Shown here in pieces: positions 12,501-24,500 of a DNA stretch of 64,000 nucleotides. Origin of the DNA: Nemertoderma westbladi (lineage: Eukaryota; Xenacoelomorpha; Nemertodermatida; Nemertodermatidae); NCBI GenBank assembly GCA_032718475.1, contig JAUCBJ010003058.1:1-64000 (forward strand). Direction: 5' to 3'. Within the stretch, counting starts at the first letter, position 1; each line of letters opens with the position of its first letter. Both the position numbers and the translations under genes were made by a program. The notes under the pieces are model-generated. The model was not told the DNA's origin. It did no database searches and saw only the letters and a program-made list of their open reading frames with translations.

Positions 12501-15500
12501 ACATATTTCTGATAACCGCTGGAACCACCGGTCCCCAGAACGATTCAAGCCACCGCTTGGTGCTACACGTTACACCAAATTAATACGCGTTTAGGTAATG
12601 TTATTTAACGGCTGGAAATACTGCTTTGAATTTTATCGTGCGTGGGTGGGATTGTAGAAAAATATTACACGCATAGTATAACTTTTTACAGATATTTAGA
12701 CAATTCACTAAGGCTTTCTAGAAAAATCATGTGCAGAACTTAAATATTTTGAAAAATGTGGAATGACTTTGAGAAAAAGTGTCAATTAAAGTCAAACCTT
12801 AACAGTTATTGGCTCCCTCTCCTCCACCAAGTAGCCGGCTACCACTAGTTGCTCTTTAGTGGCTTCGCTGACGGCGATCTTTCCTTCCTGGCTGTTACTC
12901 TGCATACGGGAGGCTGTGTTTACTGTGTCGCCGAAGAAACAATACCGAGGCATTTTAACGCCAACCACGCCGGCAACAACAGATCCGGAATGCATACCTA
13001 GAAACAAAATAATTGCATCATAGATCCGCATACAACATACCTATTGTAGATTTAGTAGTAACAAAACTAACGCAATTAACGTTGACAAAGATTGGAACAA
13101 GCAATGTGTAACAACGACCCGTTGTTTGCAGGCCTTATGCTTATACTCCAGTTCTTAAAGATATTGATCAATCTCTAACCTATTCTCAGTGGTACAGATC
13201 CTTCGGCCGAACCTCTTTCCGTGTTGAGACATTCTATTCCAAGCATCATATCCAAGGCCATGTTGGCGACAACGGCTGCGTTGTCTTTTATTTCGACAGG
13301 AGCCCCGCCTACTAGCATGTAGACTTCTCCAATGGTCTCCACCTGTAATTGAGATGTGCCAAATAGATTCTATATGAATTATTTAGTGCCAAAAGAGGGA
13401 GAACAAGTGTGAAAATGTAATGTTTTTAATTTATTGTTATTGAAGTTATTGTTATATACACAGTTATTGAAGTTATTGTTATATACACAGTTATTGAAGT
13501 TATTGTTATATACACAGTTATTGAAGTTATTGTTATATACACAGTTATTGAAGTTATTGTTATATACACAGTTATTGAAGTTATTGCTTATATACACAGT
13601 TATTGAAGTTATTGTTATATACACAGCTATTGAAGTTATTGTTATATACACAGTTATTGAAGTTATTGTTATATACACAGTTATTGAAGTTATTGTTATA
13701 TACACAGTTATTGAAGTTATTGTTATATACACAGCTATTGAAGTTATTGTTATATACACAGTTATTGAAGTTATTGTTATATACACAGTTATTGAAGTTA
13801 TTGTTATATACACAGTTATTGAAGTTATTGTTATATACACAGTTATTGAAGTTATTGTTATATACACAGTTATTGAAGTTATTGTTATATACACAGTTAT
13901 TAAAGTTATTGTTATATACACTACTACTAGGATCGGCATGCTGCATTGCAGCTGCATTTTTAAGAATGCTGTGCCGGCTTGTCAACAAAATTGCACCGCC
14001 ACAACTCCCTATCACCCATGACATTTGCTAGATCATCCGCATCTTTAAGGCCAGTGTCCTTTAAGATGCGTCTCAAGAAAGTCATGGGCTGTCCACCATG
14101 CTTATTCACTCCATGAGGCTGCCAAAGTACAAGATTATGCACTGGCTGGTCCTCACGGCGAAAGCAATGTCCTGCAAAGCGGAGGCGATTTTGTTCTAGT
14201 GTCAAGCTTGGGGGAACCAATGAGACACCTCCAATGTTATATAGTGTCTGGTTGGAGATGTGTGCATTGTACTTGACACAATGAACCCGGCGTAGCATTC
14301 TTGTGAATGTGCCATCCAGAGATTTGGTGTCCTCAGCAGTTAGAGCCCAGCATGGACTCCCGTAGAGGAGTACTGGAACTACTGCTGCTCTAAATAATCG
14401 GACCTTAAGTTTCCGATTAATTCTCGGTGACTTCCAAATCCTGGAAAGCCTATTCAAGGCTGCCCATGCCTTTCCCTTACGTATTCGAAGGTCCTCACCT
14501 GACTTCCGGATCCATGATCCCAGGTAACAGAAGTCGTCGACATGCTCAAGCATACCATCCTTTGAGCTTATGCTCATCCGATCACAGACTTGCTGAGGAC
14601 TTTCAAAGTTAACTGTCAGAATTTTGGTCTTTCTGGAGTTAATAAAAAGACCAACACTAGAAGCAGCATGTTCTAATGAGCTGAGGAGCCGTTGGGCTCC
14701 CTCTAATGATTCTGAGAGTACTCCTAAGTCATCAGCAAAGTCTAGATCAGTTAGGTACTTGGCAGGATTTCCTCGACTTCTGGAGCCAGTAGGTGGAGTT
14801 ATCATCACCCCATCATCATTATGATGATCTAAGGACATGCGTAGAACATAGTCAACCACAATAATGAATAAGAATGGTGCAAGTGTGTCTCCTTGGAGGA
14901 CGCCCCATAACACTTCAAATGGTTCTGTGTCACCGTCAACAGTAGACACAAATGTTGTCGAACCATCGTATACTGATCTGATTGCTGCAATAATTTCATC
15001 AGGAATCCCATATAATGAAAGTATGCTGAACATACGTGAGCGAGAGACTGAATCAAAGGCCTTGAAGAAGTCAACAAAGATAACAGCCAGATGCCTGTCT
15101 TTCTTTTTTGATAATTCTTCAATTATCCTTCTAAGTGCCAAAATGGGCTCCATGGTCCCACGACCTTTACGGAACCCATTCTGATTTCCACGGAGCAGTC
15201 TCTCAATGGGATCCCTGATGCGATTTAATAGAATCCTATTGTATAGCTTTGCAGCAATCGAGATCAATGAGATTCCCCGAAAAGAACCATAGAGTGTTAG
15301 GTTGCCCTTCTTGGGAACTGGCACCAACTTATTTGTTTTCATTTCTTGGGGGACTCTTGTTGTACGGTACATGTCTACTATGATGGGATAGATGAGCTTT
15401 AAACACTCAGGTATTTTAAAGACCTCAGGGGGAACACCATCTACTCCACTGGCACGATTGGTCTTAATGCTCTTTGCAGCAGCCTTCACTTCTGCAAAGG

Positions 15501-18500
15501 AGATATCGCCAATGGGAATATCTGGGAGTACAGACTCAGACACCTTTACTTCTATAAAGTTATCAGGCAATACCCTGTCATTATTGAGGAGCTTTTCAAA
15601 GTGGGCTTTCCAACCATTGAGGCGATCGGCTGGTGATTCAGCCTTAACCTTGGTGGTTGGTTGGCTTTTCCGCCCAGTAAGCAGATTGATCGATTTCCAT
15701 GCCTGGGATGATTGCCTGCTGTCGTCAGCATCATTGATGGCATCAACCTGTTGGTTTATTAGCTCCTGTAGATTAACAGAGTACTGCCTGTTCAGGGACC
15801 TAGATGCAGCCTTAACTGCATTCTTGGCCGCTGTAGTCTGTTTGAGTCGGGACTCTTTCTGCGCCTTATGAAGGTCATTTCGGCACTTTTGAATTTTGTT
15901 GTCAGTCCAGGGGGCCCTTTTCCTGTTTCGAGGGTATACAGGAACTGTTTCTGCAGCTGCTAACTTAACTGCTTCTATAAAGGCAGTATAGCCCTCACAG
16001 TGATCTGCCGCCTCAGAGGCAAGAGCCTCATACCTGTTGCTCAGCTGTAGTGTGAAGCTGGATCTCACACTTGGCTGTTGCAACAGAGAGGACCAGTCAT
16101 GCCGCGGCAAGGCAGATTTCGTTGTTCTGCTAGCACGCAGACTAAGTCTTACCTTGGCCACAATAAGGCGGTGATCACTGGAGAAGGGTCGGAGTGTAAA
16201 TGCATTACAGTCTTGTATAGAGCTCCTGTATTTCCTACGAAACAGAATATGGTCTATCTGGGACTTGTGACCACTGGGTCCACTATGAGTCCATAGCTTT
16301 CCAGTTCGCTTCTTGAACTGGGTTCCAGCCGAGAACAATCCATTTCCAGAGATAAAATCCTGAAGATGGACAGAATTTCGGTTAACACTATTGCTATAGA
16401 CCCAGGGCGATGTAGGTGATTGATGCAGACTTGCATTAAAGTCTCCCAGGAATGTTAAGAATGCATGCTGATCCACTCCATCAGTAGCTGCTTGTAGATT
16501 GTGGTAGAAATTTTCCACCTCCTCTACATGGGCAACACTAGTTGGAGAGTAGCACACAATCAGAACCACCTTAGGAAACTTCTTAGCCAGTCTTCCAGAA
16601 CATGAGAAGTGGCAACGGATGATGCGGTTAGAGATTTGGTCTATTTTGTCCAATGCTGCATGTGCAGTTGGATTCATCAATAGACCAATTCCACCATTGC
16701 CTCTATCATCTGCTGACGCGAGGGCGAGTCGCCAACCGCCCCCCATGTCCTTAATCAGAACCTCATCAGTCTGTCCAGTCTGCATTCGGTGCTCTTGCTC
16801 TTGCATATCATATCATATACACAGTTATTGAAGTTATTGTTATATACACAGTTATTGAAGAACTATACTGTATATCCATTATTATTAGGCAATTAATTGT
16901 CCAGTAGGTTGATAATTCAAGTAATTAATTATTAATAATGTAATAAGTTCTGACAATACGTACCTTATAGACCTTATTCATGTCAGACAACTGGTCGAAC
17001 AGGCTAAATATCTGATTGAGCATTCCAACTATAGCCATGGGGTCTCTGGTTGTTGTCATATTGTTGAAATCCACCACGGCACTGAATAGTATGGTCACGC
17101 TATCAAACGTCTGTAAATATAAAGTTTTCAGGGGATTACGCCACATATAACCATTCGCGCAGCACGACAAAGCGACTGCAATGAAGCTCTTTAACGGATT
17201 ATTATAAACAACCCAATTGGGGAAGGTTTAATTGCAGACCTTTCGACTTCTAGTTGCACTGGTACTGTACATTGGAGATGACAATGGCTGCCGATTTTCA
17301 GTTTTAATGAACGCATTATAAAATAGGAAATCTATCACACAAAGTTTTCAGACAATTCGCCCTTTCGTGTCAAACTGAAAAACTGCTGAGTCATCTCAAC
17401 GCAAATAATATTTCAGGCTTTTTATGTCGGCCTACTGCATACCAAGTTTGGTATAATTTCGTCAAAGATTGACATAACATCAAATAAGATATTAACCTTA
17501 ACACATTTGTCGACAATACCGGTGCAAGTATACTTACTTTGTGACTCGCCCCTCTAACTCACTTGGCATAATTCTGATAATTCTGCACCTTTCCGTAATT
17601 TTTGGCCGACAGATTGGGGTACCATTTGGTAGAGTAAACGATCTGCTCTCTTCATCGCAACATCCAATTGTTTCATATTATCTTCTAGAGATGTCGAATT
17701 ATCTTTAGCCTTAGCAGATAATAATAATAAATATTACTTGGTAAAAATAATAGAACTTATTTTCACTGTTCTCGAGGTATTTTATTTTATTTATTTGGAT
17801 TTTGCCCAAATTACGAGGAAACCTTTTCTACTTCGTTGCTCTTTCAACAAATGTAATACAATTTAATAAATATTTATTAATTAATTTAATTAATAAATAT
17901 ATTTTCACATTTTTTATATATTTTTTCGCCGAGAAATAAAGTAAAATAAATGCAGTCCAATAATAGTTTACTTCTTTCACTCTTAAAGTACTCATTTTGC
18001 TCTCTTTTTTCGGGTATATTCGGCCGAAAAAGTAATGAATCAAGAATAAAAATTTAGTTTATATGTTTCGTCTAAATAATTAAAAATATAGTAATTAGTA
18101 TATTTGTAATGAAAAAAAAATATTTCAGAGTATTTTCCATAATGTAAATCTTCAAATAATTTCCTGGTCGACTAGTGATTCCATGCTCTCCATGACATTA
18201 TGTCATGGAAGTTTGAATAAATTGGAACAAATAAATTCCGAAACATTTGAGACTTTCAAATATAGGTCTATTCCAATTTAATAATTAGAAGACCATCAGG
18301 GCTTCTTGCTGTCAAAAAAGGTATGTTTGTCTGTATGTATGTTTGTGCACATTTATATTGGCTTGGAAGGGAAGAAGTGCTCTACTTCGTGGCCAACTAT
18401 ACAAAGAAATGTATCGATTATTTGGGTTCTTATTTCGGTTATGAATTATGTAAGCGGGTACATGCTGTATAAAAATAGCACAGGTCGATTCGCCGTGTCC

Positions 18501-21500
18501 CATTCTCACAAAGTTTTTATTATATTCGAGTGTGTAATATAAAGATGTATGATTATTTATTGATTCAAAATTAAATAGTGTAAAATTATGTAATATTCCC
18601 TCATGCAGCCTCAACTTAGCCTATGGTAGGGGATGGGGAAGGATTTTCTCTGTATCATAGCAACGTTGTATAATTATTTAACTCTAGCTAGCTGGGAATA
18701 CAGGTAGCAAGCTGGTTGGAGTGTTGAGTGAGTCTCAGTAAATCCAATGGTTGTCTGTTGAGAACTCCGAACTGGTCTGGTCATGCATGACATTAATTAT
18801 GTTTTTTCCAAGGCTGCATGGGCGGGCGTTGGGAGGGGTTTACATATTGATTGCGATTGATATTTGATTGGGGATTAGATTAGATTATCATTTAGTTTTT
18901 CGGTTTTGTCGTCTTATTCGGATTCTTATTTGTAAATTGTAACACTCAAAATTCGAAAGATACACTTATTTAGTATGAATAATACATTAGCGAGATCATT
19001 AACATGATGTTTATATATTTGTGCCGAGGTTTAGTGCCACCTACCAAATTATAGTAGTTTACTGGGGTGTATGTTATTAAATCTCATGTAGATCAAATCT
19101 CTGCGCGTTAGTTGTGTGTTATGTAGGTACTGGGTACTGTTACTGTTAGTAGATCATCTAGAGAGTCTGTTTCGCTTATTGTCACCAATCATCAGCTGCG
19201 TTGGGGACCGCCCTCCGCACTTAATCCAAATTTTACTTTGAAGTTTCAGGCAATAAAATAAATAATAGCAATAATAATAAAATATATAATAATAATAATA
19301 AAATATATAATAATAATAATAAAATATATAATAATAATAATAAAATATATAATAATAATAATAAAATATATAATAATAATAATAAAATATATAATAATAA
19401 TAATAAAATATATAATAATAATAATAAAATATATAATAATAATAATAAAATATATAATAATAATAATAAAATATATAATAATAATAATAAAATATATAAT
19501 AATAATAATAAAATATATAATAATAATAATAAAATATATAATAATAATAATAAAATATATAATAATAATAATAAAATATATAATAATAATAATAAAATAT
19601 ATAATAATAATAATAAAATATATAATAATAATAATAAAATATATAATAATAATAATAAAATATATAATAATAATAATAAAATATATAATAATAATAATAA
19701 AATATATAATAATAATAATAATAATAAAATATATAATAATAATAATAAAATATATAATAATAATAATAAAATTTATAATAATAATAATAAAATATATAAT
19801 AATAATAATAAAATATATAATAATAATAATAAAATATATAATAATAATAATAAAATATATAATAATAATAATAAAATTTATAATAATAATAATAAAATAT
19901 ATAATAATAATAATAAAATATATAATAATAATAATAAAATATATAATAATAATAATACGATATATAATAATAATAATAAAATATATAATAATAATAATAA
20001 AATTTATAATAATAATAATAAAATATATAATAATAATAATAAAATATATAATAATAATAATAAAATATATAATAATAATAATAAAATATATAGTAATAAT
20101 AATAAAATATATATTAATAATAATAAAATATATAATAATAATAATTTAGTTTTGGAGAAACACCGATTCTACGGTAATAGTAAAACTAAATGTAATCTAA
20201 AAGAGAATGTGAAAACGGTTTCTCTAGGTAAATGGAATGAGATTAATGAGCCAAATGTTAGTTAGGATAAGGTGCATGTTGTATAAAGTTGTGACTGTAA
20301 CATAAAGTTACCCACCCCCCCTCCCCTCCCGGACCAAACAGAATAATCATGATGTTATGTTGGTAAGAGGCCCGAAGTGGTACCTGGTTAAGTGTAAAAA
20401 ATCATTAAATTCACAAAATATCAATCTTTTTAATATAATCGAAATATAGAGTTAATTTTATATACATTTTACAAACTTATGAAGATTACTGCAAGTTTAC
20501 TGTAAACAACGAACTGTGTAATTCTTATACATATAATTATTGTATAATACCGACCGACATAATGAAACATATGAAACTAGTTAAACAGCTTATGAGTGTC
20601 CGTTCACACCATTGTTTCCGTTATTCCAGAGTGTCCGTTCACCCCAGCCTGTCCGTTCACACCAGCATGTCCGTTCACACCAGAGTGTCCCTTCACACCA
20701 GAGTGTCCGCTCACCCCATTGCATAGGAAGGCATCACCGGAAGTAAGTTTCCCCACGATGTGCTGATATTGCTTCACTAACAACTCGAATTCGCTCTGCA
20801 AGTAAAGCTTAATATCTACCTCGTCGCTCAACGCCAAAGTGGATTTGTAATCATCCGGTTTCATTACAGCCCGGAGTTTGTTGCTCAACGCGACTTTGTG
20901 CATAAACGGTTTGTATAAACGTCGTTTCAGATTCAAACGATATTCCCCGAAGGATTCGTCGTCGTGGATATTTGTGTCTCGTAGACGAAGAATCTCGTAG
21001 ACGCGTCTCGCTTGAATTCGGTTGATTTTGTAGACTTTCTGAGCTTCGGTGATCATTTCCGAGGTGAATCCGTTGAGGAGACAGCGAGTCTGGAAGGAAG
21101 GGAGCGAAGAGAGGCGAAGACAATCAACGACATCCCGAACGCGTTGGAACTCCTCGTCGGGGCCTTCCACCGTGATGTCGACGACGTTGGGGAGGCTGAT
21201 GATGTCGTCGTAGACAGCGCCGAGAAGTCGGGCCCCCAGACCCCGGCGTTGGTACGGTGGGAGGACTAGCATCTGGGAGATACGGGGACGGATGTGGTCC
21301 GGGAAGCCATAGTAACAGTAGGTGGTGATGTAGCCAATCACGGACCAGCATGTGGACCCCTGAGGGAGACGTACCTTCTCGAAGAGGAGGTAGATGGTCC
21401 ATCGGTCATCCTCGTTGTCGATGTAACTCGCAGTCTCGATGAAGAATAAACTAAAAGGCTGGAGTTTCTTGTAGTAAGCGTTTACATCGGGGTCACTGAT

Positions 21501-24500
21501 TTTAGCTTTATAAACTTCGCAGTTGAGTTTATCTCGGGACTCCCAGGAAGTTATCAGTTGTCCTGGAGGTTTAAACTCCGCGGTTGATTTCGCTACTTGT
21601 TCGTAGAAAACGTCCTTATTGGAGACGGGGTTCGGCGGGAGTATCTCGAGTAGAGGCGTAAGAGGGTCGTCTGGATCAACGTCGGTGCTCTTGGAGGATG
21701 TTGGGAGGGCCCCACCATGGGTGAACCCGAGATAGCAGTCGAGAGAACCCGCCGTGTAGTAGAGTTCTACACGGAGGTCCTTGTACCCGAATATAGTCTC
21801 GTTTTCTCCGTATATCTGGTGCGTAAATCCTGGGTTGAACTCGAATTCATTGTTAATATCATCCTCGGATTGACACAGTCGAAGTTTGACTGAGGTGTTG
21901 GAATCGCTTTTATATGCATCTAAATACGATCCTTCCACATCCATTACTGCCTATACAGAAATCTACACAACTCAAACTGCAGGCAAATCCTGAAATCAGC
22001 AAATGAAAGGCCTACAGCTGTACAGTCAGACAGTGCAGTAGTGATGATTGTAATTCGCAATAATTTTTATTGGCAGTGATTTTTTATGTCCTTTTATTTG
22101 ACTTTTTTTGTCCTCCTTTTTTTACGAATTGTGCATAATGACTTTTGTTGTCCTTTTTATGTATGTATTTCTTCAAACTGTCAGACCGCTGATTTCTGGA
22201 CTGTCAGACAGTTGATTTCAACATGCCTATGCTAAAACATTCAAAATTTGTTGATTTCTGGTCTGTCGGACAGTTGGTTTCACTATGCCTGTGCCAAAAT
22301 ATTCAAAATTCCATGATTTATAGACTATGAGATAGATTTCCATATGCGCCTGTGGTAAAAGACTCTAAATTTAATAGTTTGTGGTTTGTTGTCGATAATC
22401 GATTACCACATGACGTAGCAAAACACTCATTTTATAGCCAAAAACAATTACATATTTATGGAAAGGAGCAGGTTAAGGCCGGATTTTCTAACCAAAACAA
22501 TAAACAGTCACTTTACCAAATGAAGGAAAGGAGCAGGTTACAGAGGCTAGCCTTTCTAACCAAAACAATAAACGGTCACTTTACCAAATCAGGGAAAGGA
22601 GCAGGTTACATAGGCGGGAATTTCGAACCAACACAATAAACAATCACTTTACCAAATGAAGGAAAGGACCCTGCAAACAATTTACTTTCGAGGAATGTCA
22701 GAAAAACATCATTAATTTGTTATAAATGTTGATAAATGTCATTCCCTTGTTTGATAGAATATTTAGATGTTCAATATATGTTATTTTAACATTACTCTAT
22801 AATGTCTTTGTCAGACATTAAATAAATGATAACTGTTGATGTTAGAAAAACGTAATTTTAATGTGAGAACATAAACATTAGTCAAAAATGTTTTATAAGT
22901 GTTTAGTTCTAACATTTTAAGAACATGGTTTGTTACATATCAGAACAATGTTATTTTGTCACATAAAATAAACATTATGCGATAGACGCTGCTGTCACTT
23001 CTATTATCTAATCTGAGATTGATGATTGGCTAATTTTAAAATTGGCGGTAATGGAGGAATTTTCCACATGTAAAATAGTACACAGTATGGTATGTTGTAC
23101 AATACTCATTCTGGCATGCCTGTATTCAATGTTTATTGCGTATATGTATTATTATACTGCTGTACTGCAAGGCCTATCTCTTATATTACTGTAGTGCTGT
23201 AGTGTAGTTACTGCAGGCCTACTGCACTGTACAGTGTACAGTAGCTCATATTTTTGGTTTTATAGTTTTGGTTTTGTGATTTATTTAACCTAAACTCATA
23301 AATAAAACATATCTACCTGAATGCGAGTTCGCCTTTACCCTCTGGATTCACACATTACTTCATTAGACCTACCAATTACAGAATTCAAGTCTGCCAGGAC
23401 CAGGAAGTCCCCTTAAACCAGCACTGACAGGTGGAGGATTGACTTATTTGTCTGTACTGATGGTGGATTTCAACAGCCGAGGACTACAGATTGGAATTCT
23501 TATTATTGGGAGGTCCCAGTTTTCAGTTGAAGGGGCAGGGCACAGGGACAGCATTACTACAAAACTTTCGATTCGATTTCGATTTGAAAACTTCACATTA
23601 CACTGTTATTACAAACTATTTATTGTTTCAGTTTTTAGAATGTACTTTTGTAGGGCCTAGGCCTATTGATTTATTTTTACAGTTTAATAAATGAAGCTCA
23701 CTCAGCTATAATTATAATTATAATTAACATTTAATTTTTTAAATATGATTTGTTCAGATAGGGAGGATTTGCGATGCAATCAAAATCATCCCTCCCCAGG
23801 GAGATATCGATTCAAATAAGTACTGATTACTCTCCCAGAAATAAATCTGTATATGTGCCTCTGTAGCCAACTGTAACCTGCTCCTTTTAATAAATTTAAC
23901 ATTGTTGTGAGGTATTATTTATTAAACCCACTATATGTACATGTATATGTATATGTATCTTTTTCAATGGTAATATGGATAATATTGAACAAATGTGTAG
24001 GTATATAGAGTCAGTAATGTTAAGCGTAGGTTATTACCATTCACTAGATATTCAGGTTTATTATGTCGGTTTGTTTGTTATTTTTGTGTTAAATTACGTT
24101 GAAATAATTTTAGTATTCGCTAAAGTTCTCAAGACAAAATAGACAGTTTCAAAAATCTACTGGACAATTTATATAACTGTGTCAATAACTAATTATCGTA
24201 AAGGTTTTGTGCAGTATTATATTTGATATTATTTGTACCGCATATGTAAATTGTCAATAAACATATCTATCTATCTACATTATTTTATATAGACTACAAA
24301 TCAGATCTATAAATCTAGTGAATAATATTAACTCAAAGTATTTTAATTGATGCAATTCATTATGTTGTTATCACTTATTATTACGTCATAAACATATTCT
24401 TTTTAAGTCTGTGATTAACTTTAACCGAAATATCAAAACCATTTACGTAATGGGCCATACAGCCATATATTTGTTGTTTACTTATTCTGTGATATTTTAC

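Noticed and set aside
13379-14031. Open frames of 142-195 codons on both strands
   Set aside because: They read the 27-bp minisatellite, whose length is a multiple of three; they are repetitive and run into the LINE end.
20851-21402. Alternative frames inside HAT1
   Set aside because: Shadows of the conserved HAT1 frame.
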